The notes under the pieces are model-generated. The model was not told where the DNA came from. It made no database searches and saw nothing but the letters and a program-made list of their open reading frames with translations. Positions 17,943-27,096 of a DNA stretch of 64,000 bases are shown one piece after another; the stretch's first letter is position 1, and every line of letters starts with the position of its first letter. The translations under genes were made by a program, and so were the position numbers. The stretch is taken from positions 3,234,176 through 3,298,175 of the forward strand of contig NZ_CP080649.1 of the NCBI RefSeq assembly GCF_019603315.1, in the 5' to 3' direction. The stretch is from Ruficoccus sp. ZRK36. GTDB taxonomy: Bacteria > Verrucomicrobiota > Verrucomicrobiia > Opitutales > Cerasicoccaceae.

Positions 17943-19370
17943 TTAAACGCTGCCGCGGCGGGTCTCGAGCTCGTCACGGATGTTCTTCATCTTCTGACGG
18001 TCCAGCGGATAGCGCCAGATGAAGTACAGGGTGCAGCTCCACAGGACAAGCGGCAGGATGATGTAGAGCCACTTCATGCGGAAAAGCACGTCGTCGGGCT
18101 GTCCACCACCGAGGGCAGAGTCAAAACCACTCAGGTCCAGCACGAAGCCCCCAAGCCCGGCTCCAATCGTACCGCCGACCTTGGCGAACCATGAGTAAAA
18201 GGCGTTGAGCGAGCCTTCGCGACGAGTGTTGGTATCGATTTCGTCGTAGTCGGCCACGTCGCCCTTCATCGAGGGGATAAACATCCAGACGGCACCGATG
18301 GCACCGGCCTCAAAGACGGCGGACACCAGCCACAGGTAGGGCCTCTCAGGGCTCAGGCAGACAAGGTTCAGCAAGTGACCGAATACGCTACCGGCCAGCA
18401 TGATCGTCACAATGATCTTCTTGTCCAGACGCTCACTCAGCCAGGCCCACAGCGGAATACCGCAGATACCGACAATCATCACACCGGTCGAGCGCCAGCC
18501 GTTGAGGATAGAGGCTGAGTCGAGTTTACCCTCATAGAGGACGTAAATGCTCATGTACTGCCCCAGCGTGTTCGCGATGGACGAGCCCAGAATCAGGAAG
18601 AAGGTGATCCCGATCAGGTACCACAGGGGCTTGCAGTGCAGGGACTCGCGGATGCTCTGGATCAGGCGGGTACGGTGCCCGGACTTGACCGTGGCAGCGT
18701 AGTAGCGCTCGCGGACGAAGAGCGTCGGCAGCAGCCCCATCACAACAATGATGGCGGCAATAATCCAGCTGGTGGCACGCATGCCCTTTACAAAGTCGGC
18801 TTCACCCGTCACAGCATCAGCAAAAAGGCTACAAGTGGCAAAGGCCATCACCCAACCGCCGCCGAGGTACACCAGCTTACCGACGATGGCCACCCACGCA
18901 GCCAGGCGGGTGCGCTCGTCATAGCTCGGAGTCAGCTCCATCTGGAGGCTGTAGTACGGCACCGACCAGACGGTGAAGCAGGTGTAGAAAGCGATCCCCA
19001 GCCCGCCGAGAGCGAGGTACTGGTGCGTCAGGCTCATCCCCTCGGGCAGTCGCCACAGGCAGAGGTACAGCACAGCGGTCAGCAGCGCACCGATCCCGAT
19101 ATACGGGCGGCGGCGCCCCCAGCGCGTGCGGGTGTTGTCCGAGACATTCCCCATCACCGGGTCGGTGATGGCGTCCCACCCACGCAGCACCATCATGATA
19201 ACCGCAAGCACGGACGGGGATATCCCCAGTCCGATATTAAAAAACGGCATCCAGAGGATACCCATGGTCAGGCCCGAGGCCAGGTAGTCCACACCGTAGC
19301 CCATACTGAAGGCGGCTTTTTGCGGCGCTGGGATCCGGTCTGATTCTTTTACACGTGGTGCTGTGCTCAT
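17943..19370 (-). CDS. GPH-family sugar:cation symporter (MelB-like)
   Basis: The 475-aa protein has 12 hydrophobic segments. It also has the glycoside-pentoside-hexuronide signature: RGWDAITDPVMGNVSDNTRTRWGRRRPYI in pieces near residues 65-95, and a central PALWAWLSERLDKK-type loop (IPLWAWLSERLDKK). GPH symporters import sugars or glycosides with Na+ or H+. The basic cytoplasmic tail RYPLDRQKMKNIRDELE is typical. It is divergent from an SGNH hydrolase and a LacI regulator at 19597-22097, which may define its substrate. The substrate cannot be read from sequence. Confidence 0.85.
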   Translation of the reverse strand: MSTAPRVKESDRIPAPQKAAFSMGYGVDYLASGLTMGILWMPFFNIGLGISPSVLAVIMMVLRGWDAITDPVMGNVSDNTRTRWGRRRPYIGIGALLTAVLYLCLWRLPEGMSLTHQYLALGGLGIAFYTCFTVWSVPYYSLQMELTPSYDERTRLAAWVAIVGKLVYLGGGWVMAFATCSLFADAVTGEADFVKGMRATSWIIAAIIVVMGLLPTLFVRERYYAATVKSGHRTRLIQSIRESLHCKPLWYLIGITFFLILGSSIANTLGQYMSIYVLYEGKLDSASILNGWRSTGVMIVGICGIPLWAWLSERLDKKIIVTIMLAGSVFGHLLNLVCLSPERPYLWLVSAVFEAGAIGAVWMFIPSMKGDVADYDEIDTNTRREGSLNAFYSWFAKVGGTIGAGLGGFVLDLSGFDSALGGGQPDDVLFRMKWLYIILPLVLWSCTLYFIWRYPLDRQKMKNIRDELETRRGSV

Positions 19371-19596
19371 CTCAATGTCATGGGGCGTGCAAGCTCCCTA
19401 AGGGCAGCTTGCGGGTTGGTTGGGGTCATTAGATATACTCATTCAGCGCAGGTATGACCCGGCCGCAAACTGAAGGTTACTCAACTCGTTTAGTGCCCAA
19501 TAAAAAGGCTTTAAACCCTTTCCGGGACCGACCATGATCCAAGCAAAGATGGGCCGCCCCAATATGTACGGCCATTCCCCCCAACCCGTAACTGTG

Positions 19597-21027
19597 ATGA
19601 TCCATACCGCTCAACGCGTCCTGACCCGTTTCCAATCCACTTCGGCCCTGTTGCTGGCCGCCCTGTTTCTAGGGCTGTCCCTGCCTGCGATTTCCACGGC
19701 CGAAACCCGCCAGCCGGAGATGTTCCCGGATGGCGCACACTGGAGCGCTGTTGGCGATAGCATCACACACGGCGGCACCTACTACGCCTGGGTCTACCTT
19801 TACTACACCACGCGCTTCCCCGAGCAGGATCTGAGCGTCGCCAACTGCGGCATCTCCGGGGACACCTCCTGGGGCACCAACAGCCGCTACGACTGGGATG
19901 TCGCTCCCACCGAGCCGACCGTCGCTACGATCATGCTCGGCATGAACGATGTCGGCCGCAACTACTACGGTCAGGAAGCCACCCCCAACATCCAGCAGCA
20001 GCGTGAAAAACGTGACGACTCCTACCGCAAGAACATGCGCAAGCTCGTCAAGAAGCTCAAGGATCAGGGTGCGACCGTCATCCTGCTGAGCCCCACCCCC
20101 TATGACGACACAGCGGACATCGAGACCAAGAACCTGAAAGGCGTTAACGCCAAGCTCGGTGCCTACGGTGACTTCGCACGCGAACTGGCTGAGGAGGAAG
20201 ACCTCACCGTGGTAGACTTCAACGGCCCGATGACTGCGCTCAACGAAAAGCTTCAACAGGACGACCCGACCTTTACCCTGATTGGACCGGACCGCGTCCA
20301 CCCGCGCACTCCCGGCCACCTCATCATGGCCTATCTGTTTCTCACTGCACAGGGTGCGCCCGCCGAGGTATCCAGCGTGAAGATTGACAGCAAGAGCCTC
20401 AAGGCCAGCGCCGACAATGCCACCGTCACCGACCTCGCCCGCAAAGGCGACAGCCTCAACTTCACCGTGAAAGAGAACGCCCTGCCCTTCCCCGTTCCGT
20501 CAGATGGCGAAGTCGCCCTCGAATACATACCTTTCACCGAAGACCTCAACCAGGAGCTGCTCACCGTGACCGGGCTCGCTCAGGGCTCTTACACGCTGAA
20601 CATTGATGGCAACAGCGTCGGTACCTTTACCCAGGCAGAACTGGGCAGCGGAGTGAATCTCGCCACCCTGACCAACACGCCGCAGTACCAGCAGGCCCAG
20701 AAGGTTCTCGCGCTGGTCAAGCAGTGGCGCTCTCAGGTGGCCACCCTGCGCGGCATCGCCTATGTCGAGCACACGCGCCTGAAGGATGACCCCAAGCCGA
20801 TCGACCTGGAGCAGGTGCGCCCGAAGCTTGAAGAGCTCATGAACAAGTACAAGACAACGGATGCTGACAAGCCGCATGCCGGGTACTACGCCCGCGCTAT
20901 CGAAAACTACCTGAAGAACAAGACCAGCCAGGAGGAGATCAGCCAGAACATCGAGAAGCTCCAGACACAGATCAAGCAGGCTGCCCAGCCTGTCGCCCAC
21001 GAATACTCGCTGCAACTCTCCCGCTAA
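19597..21027 (+). CDS. secreted SGNH/GDSL hydrolase (carbohydrate esterase-like)
   Basis: The protein starts with a signal peptide (AQRVLTRFQ, LLLAALFLGLSLPAISTA). The SGNH blocks follow in order: AVGDSITHGG (nucleophile Ser), NCGISGDTSWG (Gly), LGMNDVGR (Asn) and DRVHPRTPGH (Asp-x-x-His). The C-terminal half adds a beta domain and a helical region (QKVLALVKQWRSQVATLRG) of unknown role. I chose the ATG at 19597 because it places the signal peptide at the N-terminus; upstream ATGs at 19534 or 19564 would add 11-21 residues. It probably deacetylates sugars in the periplasm. The LacI-type gene follows 29 bp later. Confidence 0.8.
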   Translation: MIHTAQRVLTRFQSTSALLLAALFLGLSLPAISTAETRQPEMFPDGAHWSAVGDSITHGGTYYAWVYLYYTTRFPEQDLSVANCGISGDTSWGTNSRYDWDVAPTEPTVATIMLGMNDVGRNYYGQEATPNIQQQREKRDDSYRKNMRKLVKKLKDQGATVILLSPTPYDDTADIETKNLKGVNAKLGAYGDFARELAEEEDLTVVDFNGPMTALNEKLQQDDPTFTLIGPDRVHPRTPGHLIMAYLFLTAQGAPAEVSSVKIDSKSLKASADNATVTDLARKGDSLNFTVKENALPFPVPSDGEVALEYIPFTEDLNQELLTVTGLAQGSYTLNIDGNSVGTFTQAELGSGVNLATLTNTPQYQQAQKVLALVKQWRSQVATLRGIAYVEHTRLKDDPKPIDLEQVRPKLEELMNKYKTTDADKPHAGYYARAIENYLKNKTSQEEISQNIEKLQTQIKQAAQPVAHEYSLQLSR

Positions 21028-21056
21028 GCGGCGAGCAGCAGTCTCTTAGTTGAATA

Positions 21057-22097
21057 ATGCCAGATAATTCTCAGCCGATCACACTGCAGAGCATCGCCGA
21101 TGCCAGTGGTTATGCTCGCTCTACGGTCTCTCTGGCGCTGCGTAATCACCCGAGCATCCCCGCGGATACGCGGCAGAAAATTCGTGAGGTAGCCGACCAA
21201 CTGCACTACCGCCCCAACCCGCTGGTAGCTGCACTCATGTCGCAGCTCAGGGACCGCAACAACAAGCATCAGGAGCGACTGGCTCTGATATGCAGGTTTA
21301 AAAACAAGCTCCCCCATACCAATGGCGAGGGGCTGTTTTATAACCTGCTGTATAAGGCACTCATCGATAACGCCGAAAAGCAGGGGCTCGGCATCGATGA
21401 GTTTTACATGGGGACCGAGAACTTCACCGACCATCGGCTGTCCAGCATTCTTGTCTCCCGAAACATACACGGGGTCATCTTCTTCCCCGGACTGGATGAG
21501 AAGGTGCAGGAGTTCCCCGAGCTGGAGTGGGAGAAGTTTGCCACGGTACTGATCGGCTACAACACCACACGGGAAAATCTCCACCAGGTCGCCTCCAACT
21601 ACACCTACGACATCGACTACGCTCTGGAGCGCATTCGCGCCACCGGCGTGACACGGATCGGCTTTGCCATCGACGAGATCGTCAACCGCTCGACAAATGA
21701 GGCCTGGCTGTCCCGCTACCTGCTGGATCAGTACCGGCGTCCCCCCGAGCAGCAGATCCCGCCCTTTCTCACGCCCAACCGCATGATCCCGCCTCAGAAC
21801 CTGCTAAACTGGCTGAAGCAGCACCGACCGGAGGTCATCCTGGTCGCGGGTGGCACCATCCCGAAGCTTCTGACCTCCCAGGGGGTTCGCATCCCGCAGG
21901 ACGTCAAAGTCGTCAATCTCATTCAACGCCATGAGCCTGGTCTGGCGGGAATCGACCCGCATACCGATGAGGTCGGGCGCGCAGCGATCAGCCTGCTGAC
22001 CGCCCTCCTGCAGGGGAATCACCTCGGGCCGCCTGATTTCCCGCAATCGATCTCCGTCAAGGGGCAGTGGATTCCCGGCGATTCCTTTCCCGAATAA
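21057..22097 (+). CDS. LacI-family transcriptional regulator
   Basis: The 346-aa protein has the LacI N-terminal HTH and hinge (ITLQSIADASGYARSTVSLALRNHPSIP, then VADQLHYRPNPLVAALM) and a periplasmic-binding-protein-type effector domain with GVIFFPGLDE and AGIDPHTDEVGRAA near the end. It follows the SGNH hydrolase closely and probably controls it and the divergent GPH symporter in response to a sugar. A bidirectional terminator follows at 22134. Confidence 0.9.
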   Translation: MPDNSQPITLQSIADASGYARSTVSLALRNHPSIPADTRQKIREVADQLHYRPNPLVAALMSQLRDRNNKHQERLALICRFKNKLPHTNGEGLFYNLLYKALIDNAEKQGLGIDEFYMGTENFTDHRLSSILVSRNIHGVIFFPGLDEKVQEFPELEWEKFATVLIGYNTTRENLHQVASNYTYDIDYALERIRATGVTRIGFAIDEIVNRSTNEAWLSRYLLDQYRRPPEQQIPPFLTPNRMIPPQNLLNWLKQHRPEVILVAGGTIPKLLTSQGVRIPQDVKVVNLIQRHEPGLAGIDPHTDEVGRAAISLLTALLQGNHLGPPDFPQSISVKGQWIPGDSFPE

Positions 22098-22133
22098 CAC
22101 ATCGCTGTCCGCCCGAGATCGGCTGCGACAAAA

Positions 22134-22175
22134 AAGCCCCTGCATCACCCCGATGAGGGGCCGATGCAAGGGCTT
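22134..22175. terminator. bidirectional terminator between convergent genes
   Basis: AAGCCCCTGCATC pairs with GATGCAAGGGCTT around a GC-rich inner hairpin (CCCC..GGGG). A-rich sequence lies on the left and T-rich sequence (TCTTCTTCTTTTT) on the right. It sits between the LacI-type stop and the end of the minus-strand beta-barrel gene and could serve both. Confidence 0.75.
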
Positions 22176-22235
22176 GAAAGTCTTCTTCTTTTTATACGCA
22201 GGGTCGGTACGCCCTGCTCCGAATATCTCGCGAGG

Positions 22236-23054
22236 CTAGAACTGGAAGGTCCCACCGATGCCCCATCAGAAGTTGGTAGCGCGCTCGCCAATGTTGTTAT
22301 CCTTACCGGCATCGTTAGTTGAGAAACGGGGACCGGCGAAGACCGAGAAGTTCTCATTGTAGGTGTAGACAACATCCACTGCCATCTCGACGTAGAAGTA
22401 CGAGACCTTGTCCACCTCGTTCTGCAGATAACCGAAGGCAACCCCAGCGGCCAGAGAAAGTCCGTCCACGGTGTACTCACTCAGGTCAAACTCGTAGCTG
22501 CTGACGATGATGCACTCAAGCTGGTTGAGGTTCAGGTCGTAGTTGAGCTCGAAACCGGGGTTCAGCAGTACATCTGCCGCGATCCCGAAGTTCAGCTCCC
22601 AAGTGTGGTTCGGGTCGGTATTGAAGTCCGGATACAGGTAATAAGTAGCGCCTGCCGTAGCACTCAGCAGATCGTCCATAAAGGACATGCCATAACCGGC
22701 GTAGATATTGTATTCATCAGAAAACTCGTCGTTCGTCCAGTTCCCACCGGGATTGGAGTCCAGAGGCATATTAGCCCAGACGCCGGCATAGAACCCATAG
22801 TAGGCGAACTCTACGTTCGGCTGCAGCGACTCGTAGGCACCCTGCGCACCTGAGGTGACATACATCGACTCATAGTCGATCGTCGCAAAAGCGTGCAGCT
22901 CGACCTCACCCTCATCCTCAATCACAGCGGTCTCCCGTTCCTCTGCCTCAGTGGTAGCATCTACCCCCTGGAAAATCTCCGACTGGGCGTATCCTGCACT
23001 TGTGCCAAGCAGGAAGGATACTGCGAGAAGTTTACTGATTGTTTTAATAGTCAT
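22236..23054 (-). pseudogene. beta-barrel-like secreted protein interrupted by an in-frame TGA near its end
   Basis: The frame gives 262 residues to a TGA at 22266-22268. It has a signal peptide (MTIKTISKLLAVSFLLGTSAGYA) and repeated amphipathic strands with Asn, Gly and aromatics (PNVEFAYYGFYAGVWANMPL, VSYFYVEMAVDVVYTYNENFSVFAGPRF), like TorF/TonB-independent outer-membrane proteins. After the TGA the same frame continues WGIGGTFQF and then a TAG at 22236-22238, right before the terminator. WGIGGTFQF with a terminal Phe is a textbook last strand of an outer-membrane barrel. The original protein was therefore probably 272 residues and is now truncated, unless the TGA is read through or is a sequence error. 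The family is not identified. Confidence 0.65.
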
Positions 23055-23087
23055 AGCATTATCGGTATCGTGTTAATGAAGACCGAT

Positions 23088-23129
23088 CCTATCTTCGACC
23101 GCCAAGTAGCTTTTTAGCGGAAGGATAGG
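23088..23129 (-). promoter_or_regulatory. long hairpin in the leader of the beta-barrel gene
   Basis: CCTATCTTC at 23088-23096 pairs with GAAGGATAGG at 23120-23129 (one bulge), with an inner CGC/GCG pairing. The hairpin lies about 35-75 bp upstream of the ATG at 23054, where the transcript leader should be. It may be a regulatory RNA structure or a terminator of upstream transcription. The rest of the gap to 23404 is AT-rich with no gene or other structure I can support. Confidence 0.45.
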
Positions 23130-23404
23130 AATGAGTCCGCGTCTCAATTCTGTATCATTTGGATCCCTAATTAATTCTCATGGACACAACTGAGACACAG
23201 CAGCCATGAATCACCGTCAGCCCCACCCCTCAATCGTGATTGTGAGATTCATTTTCAATCCGACCAAAAGGTCAATTTTGTTATGAGCGAGGGGATAAAG
23301 ATAAGTGAGTTTCAAGCACCATAATTAGAAAATCTTATCACCCCATCAATGCATCAAATCCGCACCTCTACCCAACCAATATCGTACGGCCTTCAATCAT
23401 GCCT

Positions 23405-23435
23405 AAAAAAAGGCGCCCCCATGCAGGAGGCGCCT
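23405..23435 (-). terminator. rho-independent terminator of mscS
   Basis: On the minus strand AGGCGCC and GGCGCCT form a GC-rich stem around a 10-nt loop, followed by a run of seven T. It lies about 35 bp after the mscS stop codon. Confidence 0.85.
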
Positions 23436-23467
23436 GTCGTAAAAAACAAATACGTATAACAGATAGA

Positions 23468-24337
23468 CTAAGCCGAGGGCTTGGGGTCGACCTGATGCAG
23501 ATGGACGTCCTGCTGCGGGAACGGGATAGAGATCCCCTCTTCGTCGAAGCGCAGCTTGATCGTCATGTTGAGGCGGAAAAAGGTCGGCCAGTAATCCGAG
23601 CTGTTAACCCAGGGCCGCACCGCAAAATTGACGCTGCTGTCGGCCATTTCGAGTACGCCGATCGTGTAGGTCGGGTCCTTCAGGACGCATTCATCATTGT
23701 TGAGAATGTCCTCCAGGACTGCCTGCACCTTACGCAGATCATCCTCGTAGCTGACGCCTACCACCAGGTCCATACGGCGCGTGTCGTGGGCGGAGAAGTT
23801 TGTGATCGGCCCGCTGGTGATCTGGCCATTGGGGACCACTATCTTCTTGTTATCCGGCGTTTTGAACTGAGTTTCAAACACGCTCAACTCGACGACACTC
23901 CCGCTGATACCGGCGGCCTGGATAAAGTCCCCGACGCGAAACGGCTTGAAGACCAGGATCATGACCCCGGCAGCGAAGTTACCCAGTGAGTCCTTTAGAG
24001 CGAAACCGATGGCGACCGTACACGCGCCCACGATGGCCACGGCAGAGGTCGTGTTAATACCCACTTCTTCGAGCGCCGCGATGATCGCGATGGCGAGCAA
24101 AATAAAGTAGAGTACATTACTGCAAAACGAGATCACGGCTGCCTCGACCTTTCTTGCGGTCAAGACCTTACGGAATATCTTGCAGATGAACTTGGCCAGG
24201 ATACGGCCAACGATCAGGATAATAATGGCATAAATCGCCGGGAAGGCGTAGGTTTCCACCAAGTGCATGATGGTGCTGGTTTCTTCGTCCATAGATGAGG
24301 ATGGTAAGTTTGCGATTAGGAGCTGTCCGGTCGTCAT
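23468..24337 (-). CDS. mscS: small-conductance mechanosensitive channel (MscS family)
   Basis: The 289-aa channel has three membrane helices. TM3 holds the family pattern GACTVAIGFALKDSLGNFAAGVMILVFKPFRVGDFI, read in pieces from about residue 105. A beta domain (VVELSVFETQFKTPDNKKIVVPNGQI) follows, then a C-terminal alpha/beta domain. It opens under hypo-osmotic membrane tension to release solutes. The frame is open far upstream, but that part overlaps the divergent gene at 24386 and reads as non-protein. I start at the ATG at 24335-24337; the ATG at 24290-24292 (MDEETS, 274 aa) is equally possible. No Shine-Dalgarno precedes either. Confidence 0.9.
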   Translation of the reverse strand: MTTGQLLIANLPSSSMDEETSTIMHLVETYAFPAIYAIIILIVGRILAKFICKIFRKVLTARKVEAAVISFCSNVLYFILLAIAIIAALEEVGINTTSAVAIVGACTVAIGFALKDSLGNFAAGVMILVFKPFRVGDFIQAAGISGSVVELSVFETQFKTPDNKKIVVPNGQITSGPITNFSAHDTRRMDLVVGVSYEDDLRKVQAVLEDILNNDECVLKDPTYTIGVLEMADSSVNFAVRPWVNSSDYWPTFFRLNMTIKLRFDEEGISIPFPQQDVHLHQVDPKPSA

Positions 24338-24385
24338 TTTTTGCTCGGACCGGTACAGAATCGGCGCATAGAATGAACACTTTAT

Positions 24386-26311
24386 ATGAAAACGTCCAGC
24401 ATCTCCCTGCGCGTCGCTGATTTCCTCAAGCAGCACCCCCCCTTTGAATTTTTCGGGCTGCAGGACCTTGTACAGCTTGCCGGTACGGGGAGGGTCAAGT
24501 TCCACGAAGAGGGAGAGCACGTTTTTGATGAGGGCGAGCCCCGCGGGCGGCATTTTTACGTCATCCAGCAGGGTACGGTAAACCTCTACTCCCGCTCCGC
24601 CAAGGGTGGTGAAGAGCTGATCGACGTGCGTGTCGAGGGGGACCTGCTGGGCATCTTCTGGCTGATGGGAGAGCAACCCTACCGCTACACAGCTATCACC
24701 GCCAGCGACACCCTGTTGTACGCCCTGCCCTTTGAGGACTTTCTGCCGCTGGCTGCCCGCTACCCCGCCGCCACCCGCTACCTCGTCGATTATTTCTCGG
24801 AAATGTCCGGCCCCAAGGGGGATCATACCGATGAGAGCAGCCCCGGCCATGAACAGGGCCTGTGGCTCCAGAAGTCCGGCCCGCACCACACCTTTGAGCC
24901 AGAGGACTTCCTGAACTGCTCCCCCGGCGAGAGCATCAAAGATGTCGCCTCCAAGCTCTCCTCCCACCACCAGCAGGCAGCCATCATCACCGATGACAAA
25001 AGCTACCCGCTGGGTATCGTGACCGAGGCAGACCTGTGCCGCCGCGTGGCCACAGCGGAAGTCTCCCCCGATGAGCCGGTCGAGCTGCTGATGAGCTCAC
25101 CGGTACGCACAGTCAGCCCGGACCTTAATGCCGGGGACCTGCTCCTGCTCATGCTCCGGCATCGCCTGCGGCACCTGTGCGTGACGCAGGACGGCTCGCC
25201 CGACTCACCCGTCCTCGGATTGATCTCCGAGCGTGAGCTGCAGATGAACTACGGGCGCCTGCCCAATGCGCTCGGGCGTCAGATACTCTCCGCCCCGGAT
25301 GTGCGCACCCTCTCCCGGCTACGCGACCGGGCCGATCAGCTCCTGATCGAATACCTCGAGAGCGAAGCCCATATGGGCTTCCTGACAGACTTTGTGGCCG
25401 AGATCGACAGTCTGGTGCTGAACCGCGCGCTCGTTCTCGCTGAGCGCCACCTGATTGATCGCGGTCTTGAGAAACCCGACATCGACTTCTGCTGGCTGGC
25501 CATGCATAGCGAGGGCCGCAAGGAGCGCCTGATCCGCTCCTCCCAGCGTACCGCTCTCGTCTATGCAGACCCGCCGATGGAGATCAGCCGCTACTGCCGC
25601 CGCTGGTTCCTGCACCTGGCCGAAGAGGTCAGCCACATCCTCGTCGGCTGCGGATTCCCCTTTGACACCAATGGCCGCCTGGCCAGCAACACCGAGTGGT
25701 GCCAGCCCTTTACGACCTGGAAGGCCTACTACAGCCGCTGGATTCATGAGCCAATCGACAGCAATATCGTTTCGCTGACCACGCTGTTTGACCTGCGGGC
25801 AGTAGGCGGAAACCCCGAGCTGGCCGACGCCCTGCGCAGCCATATCCGCGCAGAGATTAAGGAAAGCCCGAACTTCATCCCGCTGCTGGCCAACGACGCC
25901 ATGGCAAACCTGCCCCCGGTCACGATCTTCCGGGACTCGGTCATGGACAAGGCCGGGATCCTCTGGAGCTGTATCGACACCAAGATGCACGCCCTCTACC
26001 CGCTCGTCGATGTGGCCCGTGTCTTTGCGCTGGAGTACGAGCAGGAAGACTGCACGAACACGATGGAACGCTTTGAGCGCATGGCAGAGCGTCTGCCCGA
26101 GGACCGCGAGCTTTTCCGCGCGGCTGCCGAGGCCGTAAGTGCCAGCCTCGCCCTGCAATCGCTGATCGGCCACCGGCGCGGCGATAACGGCCAGTTTATC
26201 CGCCCGCACGAGCTAACGAAGGCCGACCAGGAGCACCTCAAGGGCGTTTTTCGCACGATTGTTCGCCTCTTGGACTACGCAGCGGCACACTTTAAGCTTA
26301 AACTCGACTAG
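24386..26311 (+). CDS. cNMP-binding / CBS-pair / DUF294 nucleotidyltransferase-like protein
   Basis: The 641-aa protein has four parts. Residues about 15-125 form a cyclic-nucleotide-binding-type barrel (FHEEGEHVFDEGEPRGRHFYVIQQGTV, read in pieces). Residues about 180-310 are two CBS motifs (GIVTEADLCRRVA, GLISERELQ). Residues about 345-480 are a DUF294 putative nucleotidyltransferase with FCWLAMHSEGRKER. A DUF294 C-terminal helical domain ends it. The architecture is common in aquatic bacteria and is thought to couple nucleotide sensing to a transfer reaction whose target is unknown. It is divergent from mscS across about 50 bp and precedes the exonuclease by 35 bp. Confidence 0.85.
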   Translation: MKTSSISLRVADFLKQHPPFEFFGLQDLVQLAGTGRVKFHEEGEHVFDEGEPRGRHFYVIQQGTVNLYSRSAKGGEELIDVRVEGDLLGIFWLMGEQPYRYTAITASDTLLYALPFEDFLPLAARYPAATRYLVDYFSEMSGPKGDHTDESSPGHEQGLWLQKSGPHHTFEPEDFLNCSPGESIKDVASKLSSHHQQAAIITDDKSYPLGIVTEADLCRRVATAEVSPDEPVELLMSSPVRTVSPDLNAGDLLLLMLRHRLRHLCVTQDGSPDSPVLGLISERELQMNYGRLPNALGRQILSAPDVRTLSRLRDRADQLLIEYLESEAHMGFLTDFVAEIDSLVLNRALVLAERHLIDRGLEKPDIDFCWLAMHSEGRKERLIRSSQRTALVYADPPMEISRYCRRWFLHLAEEVSHILVGCGFPFDTNGRLASNTEWCQPFTTWKAYYSRWIHEPIDSNIVSLTTLFDLRAVGGNPELADALRSHIRAEIKESPNFIPLLANDAMANLPPVTIFRDSVMDKAGILWSCIDTKMHALYPLVDVARVFALEYEQEDCTNTMERFERMAERLPEDRELFRAAAEAVSASLALQSLIGHRRGDNGQFIRPHELTKADQEHLKGVFRTIVRLLDYAAAHFKLKLD

Positions 26312-26346
26312 CCACTCTACTAACTGCCTGAACTTCGGATACTGCC

Positions 26347-27024
26347 ATGAACCTCTTCGGAGATACTGACGACATCCAGCTCTACCACGAGTCCTTCGAC
26401 GACAGCTGGAGTGACAGCGACACGCTGGACCATGTCCGCTTCGTCGTGCTCGACACCGAGACCACCGGCCTGGACGCCCGTAAGGACGCCATCGTCACGA
26501 TCGGGGCCGTCGCGGTGCGCCGTAACCAGATCATGCTCGATGACCAGTACGAGGCCATGATCAAGTTTGCCTACAACACCTCCTCGGTCGTGGTACACGG
26601 GGTCACCCGCGAGTCGGCTCAGGAGGGCGGCGTCGAGGAACCGGTCGCACTGCGGCAATTTCTCGCCTATCTGCGGGACGGGATCATCGTCGGCCATCAC
26701 ATCGGATTCGACGTGGAAATACTCGGCGAGCGCTGCCGCCAGCGCTTCGGGCTCGACCTGCAAAACCGCTGGATCGACACCATGGAGCTCACCTTGAGGC
26801 TGGAGGATCTGGGCGCATTCCCCGAACAGGAGCACCTGAAAAAGGACTTCTCACTGGACGGGCTGTGCCGCCGCTTCGGCATCCCGCCGCACGACCGCCA
26901 TACCGCTCCGGGCGACGCCTTTATCACCGCACAGGTTTTTCTGAAACTTTTACGCCTGGCCCGGCGTTATAATATGACAACGCTGGCCGACATCTCCCAA
27001 CGCTGGCAGCCCCCCGAGGAGTAA
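26347..27024 (+). CDS. 3'-5' exonuclease, DEDDh family (DnaQ-like)
   Basis: The 225-aa protein has Exo I VVLDTETTGLDARKD, Exo II HHIGFDVEILGERC and Exo III HTAPGDAFITAQVF, giving the four acidic residues and the His of DEDDh exonucleases. It may be the Pol III epsilon subunit or a stand-alone editing nuclease. In related bacteria this gene often follows a CBS/DUF294 gene, as here, which suggests a shared but unknown role in nucleotide or signal turnover. GATACT lies 4 nt before the ATG. Confidence 0.9.
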   Translation: MNLFGDTDDIQLYHESFDDSWSDSDTLDHVRFVVLDTETTGLDARKDAIVTIGAVAVRRNQIMLDDQYEAMIKFAYNTSSVVVHGVTRESAQEGGVEEPVALRQFLAYLRDGIIVGHHIGFDVEILGERCRQRFGLDLQNRWIDTMELTLRLEDLGAFPEQEHLKKDFSLDGLCRRFGIPPHDRHTAPGDAFITAQVFLKLLRLARRYNMTTLADISQRWQPPEE

Positions 27025-27096
27025 CACGGGTCGCGCCCTTTGGCGCCAGTACGCGGGAGATTGTTCCAAGGGCCAGTTTACAAATCGATCTGCCCC

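Noticed and set aside
22236-23054. TGA read as a sense codon across this genome
   Set aside because: Many confidently identified genes in the window end at TGA with downstream sequence that does not continue as protein, so genome-wide reassignment is not supported.
24338-24970. 5' extension of the mscS frame to about 500 residues
   Set aside because: The extension overlaps the start of the divergent cNMP/CBS protein and lacks family similarity. MscS proteins are about 270-300 residues.
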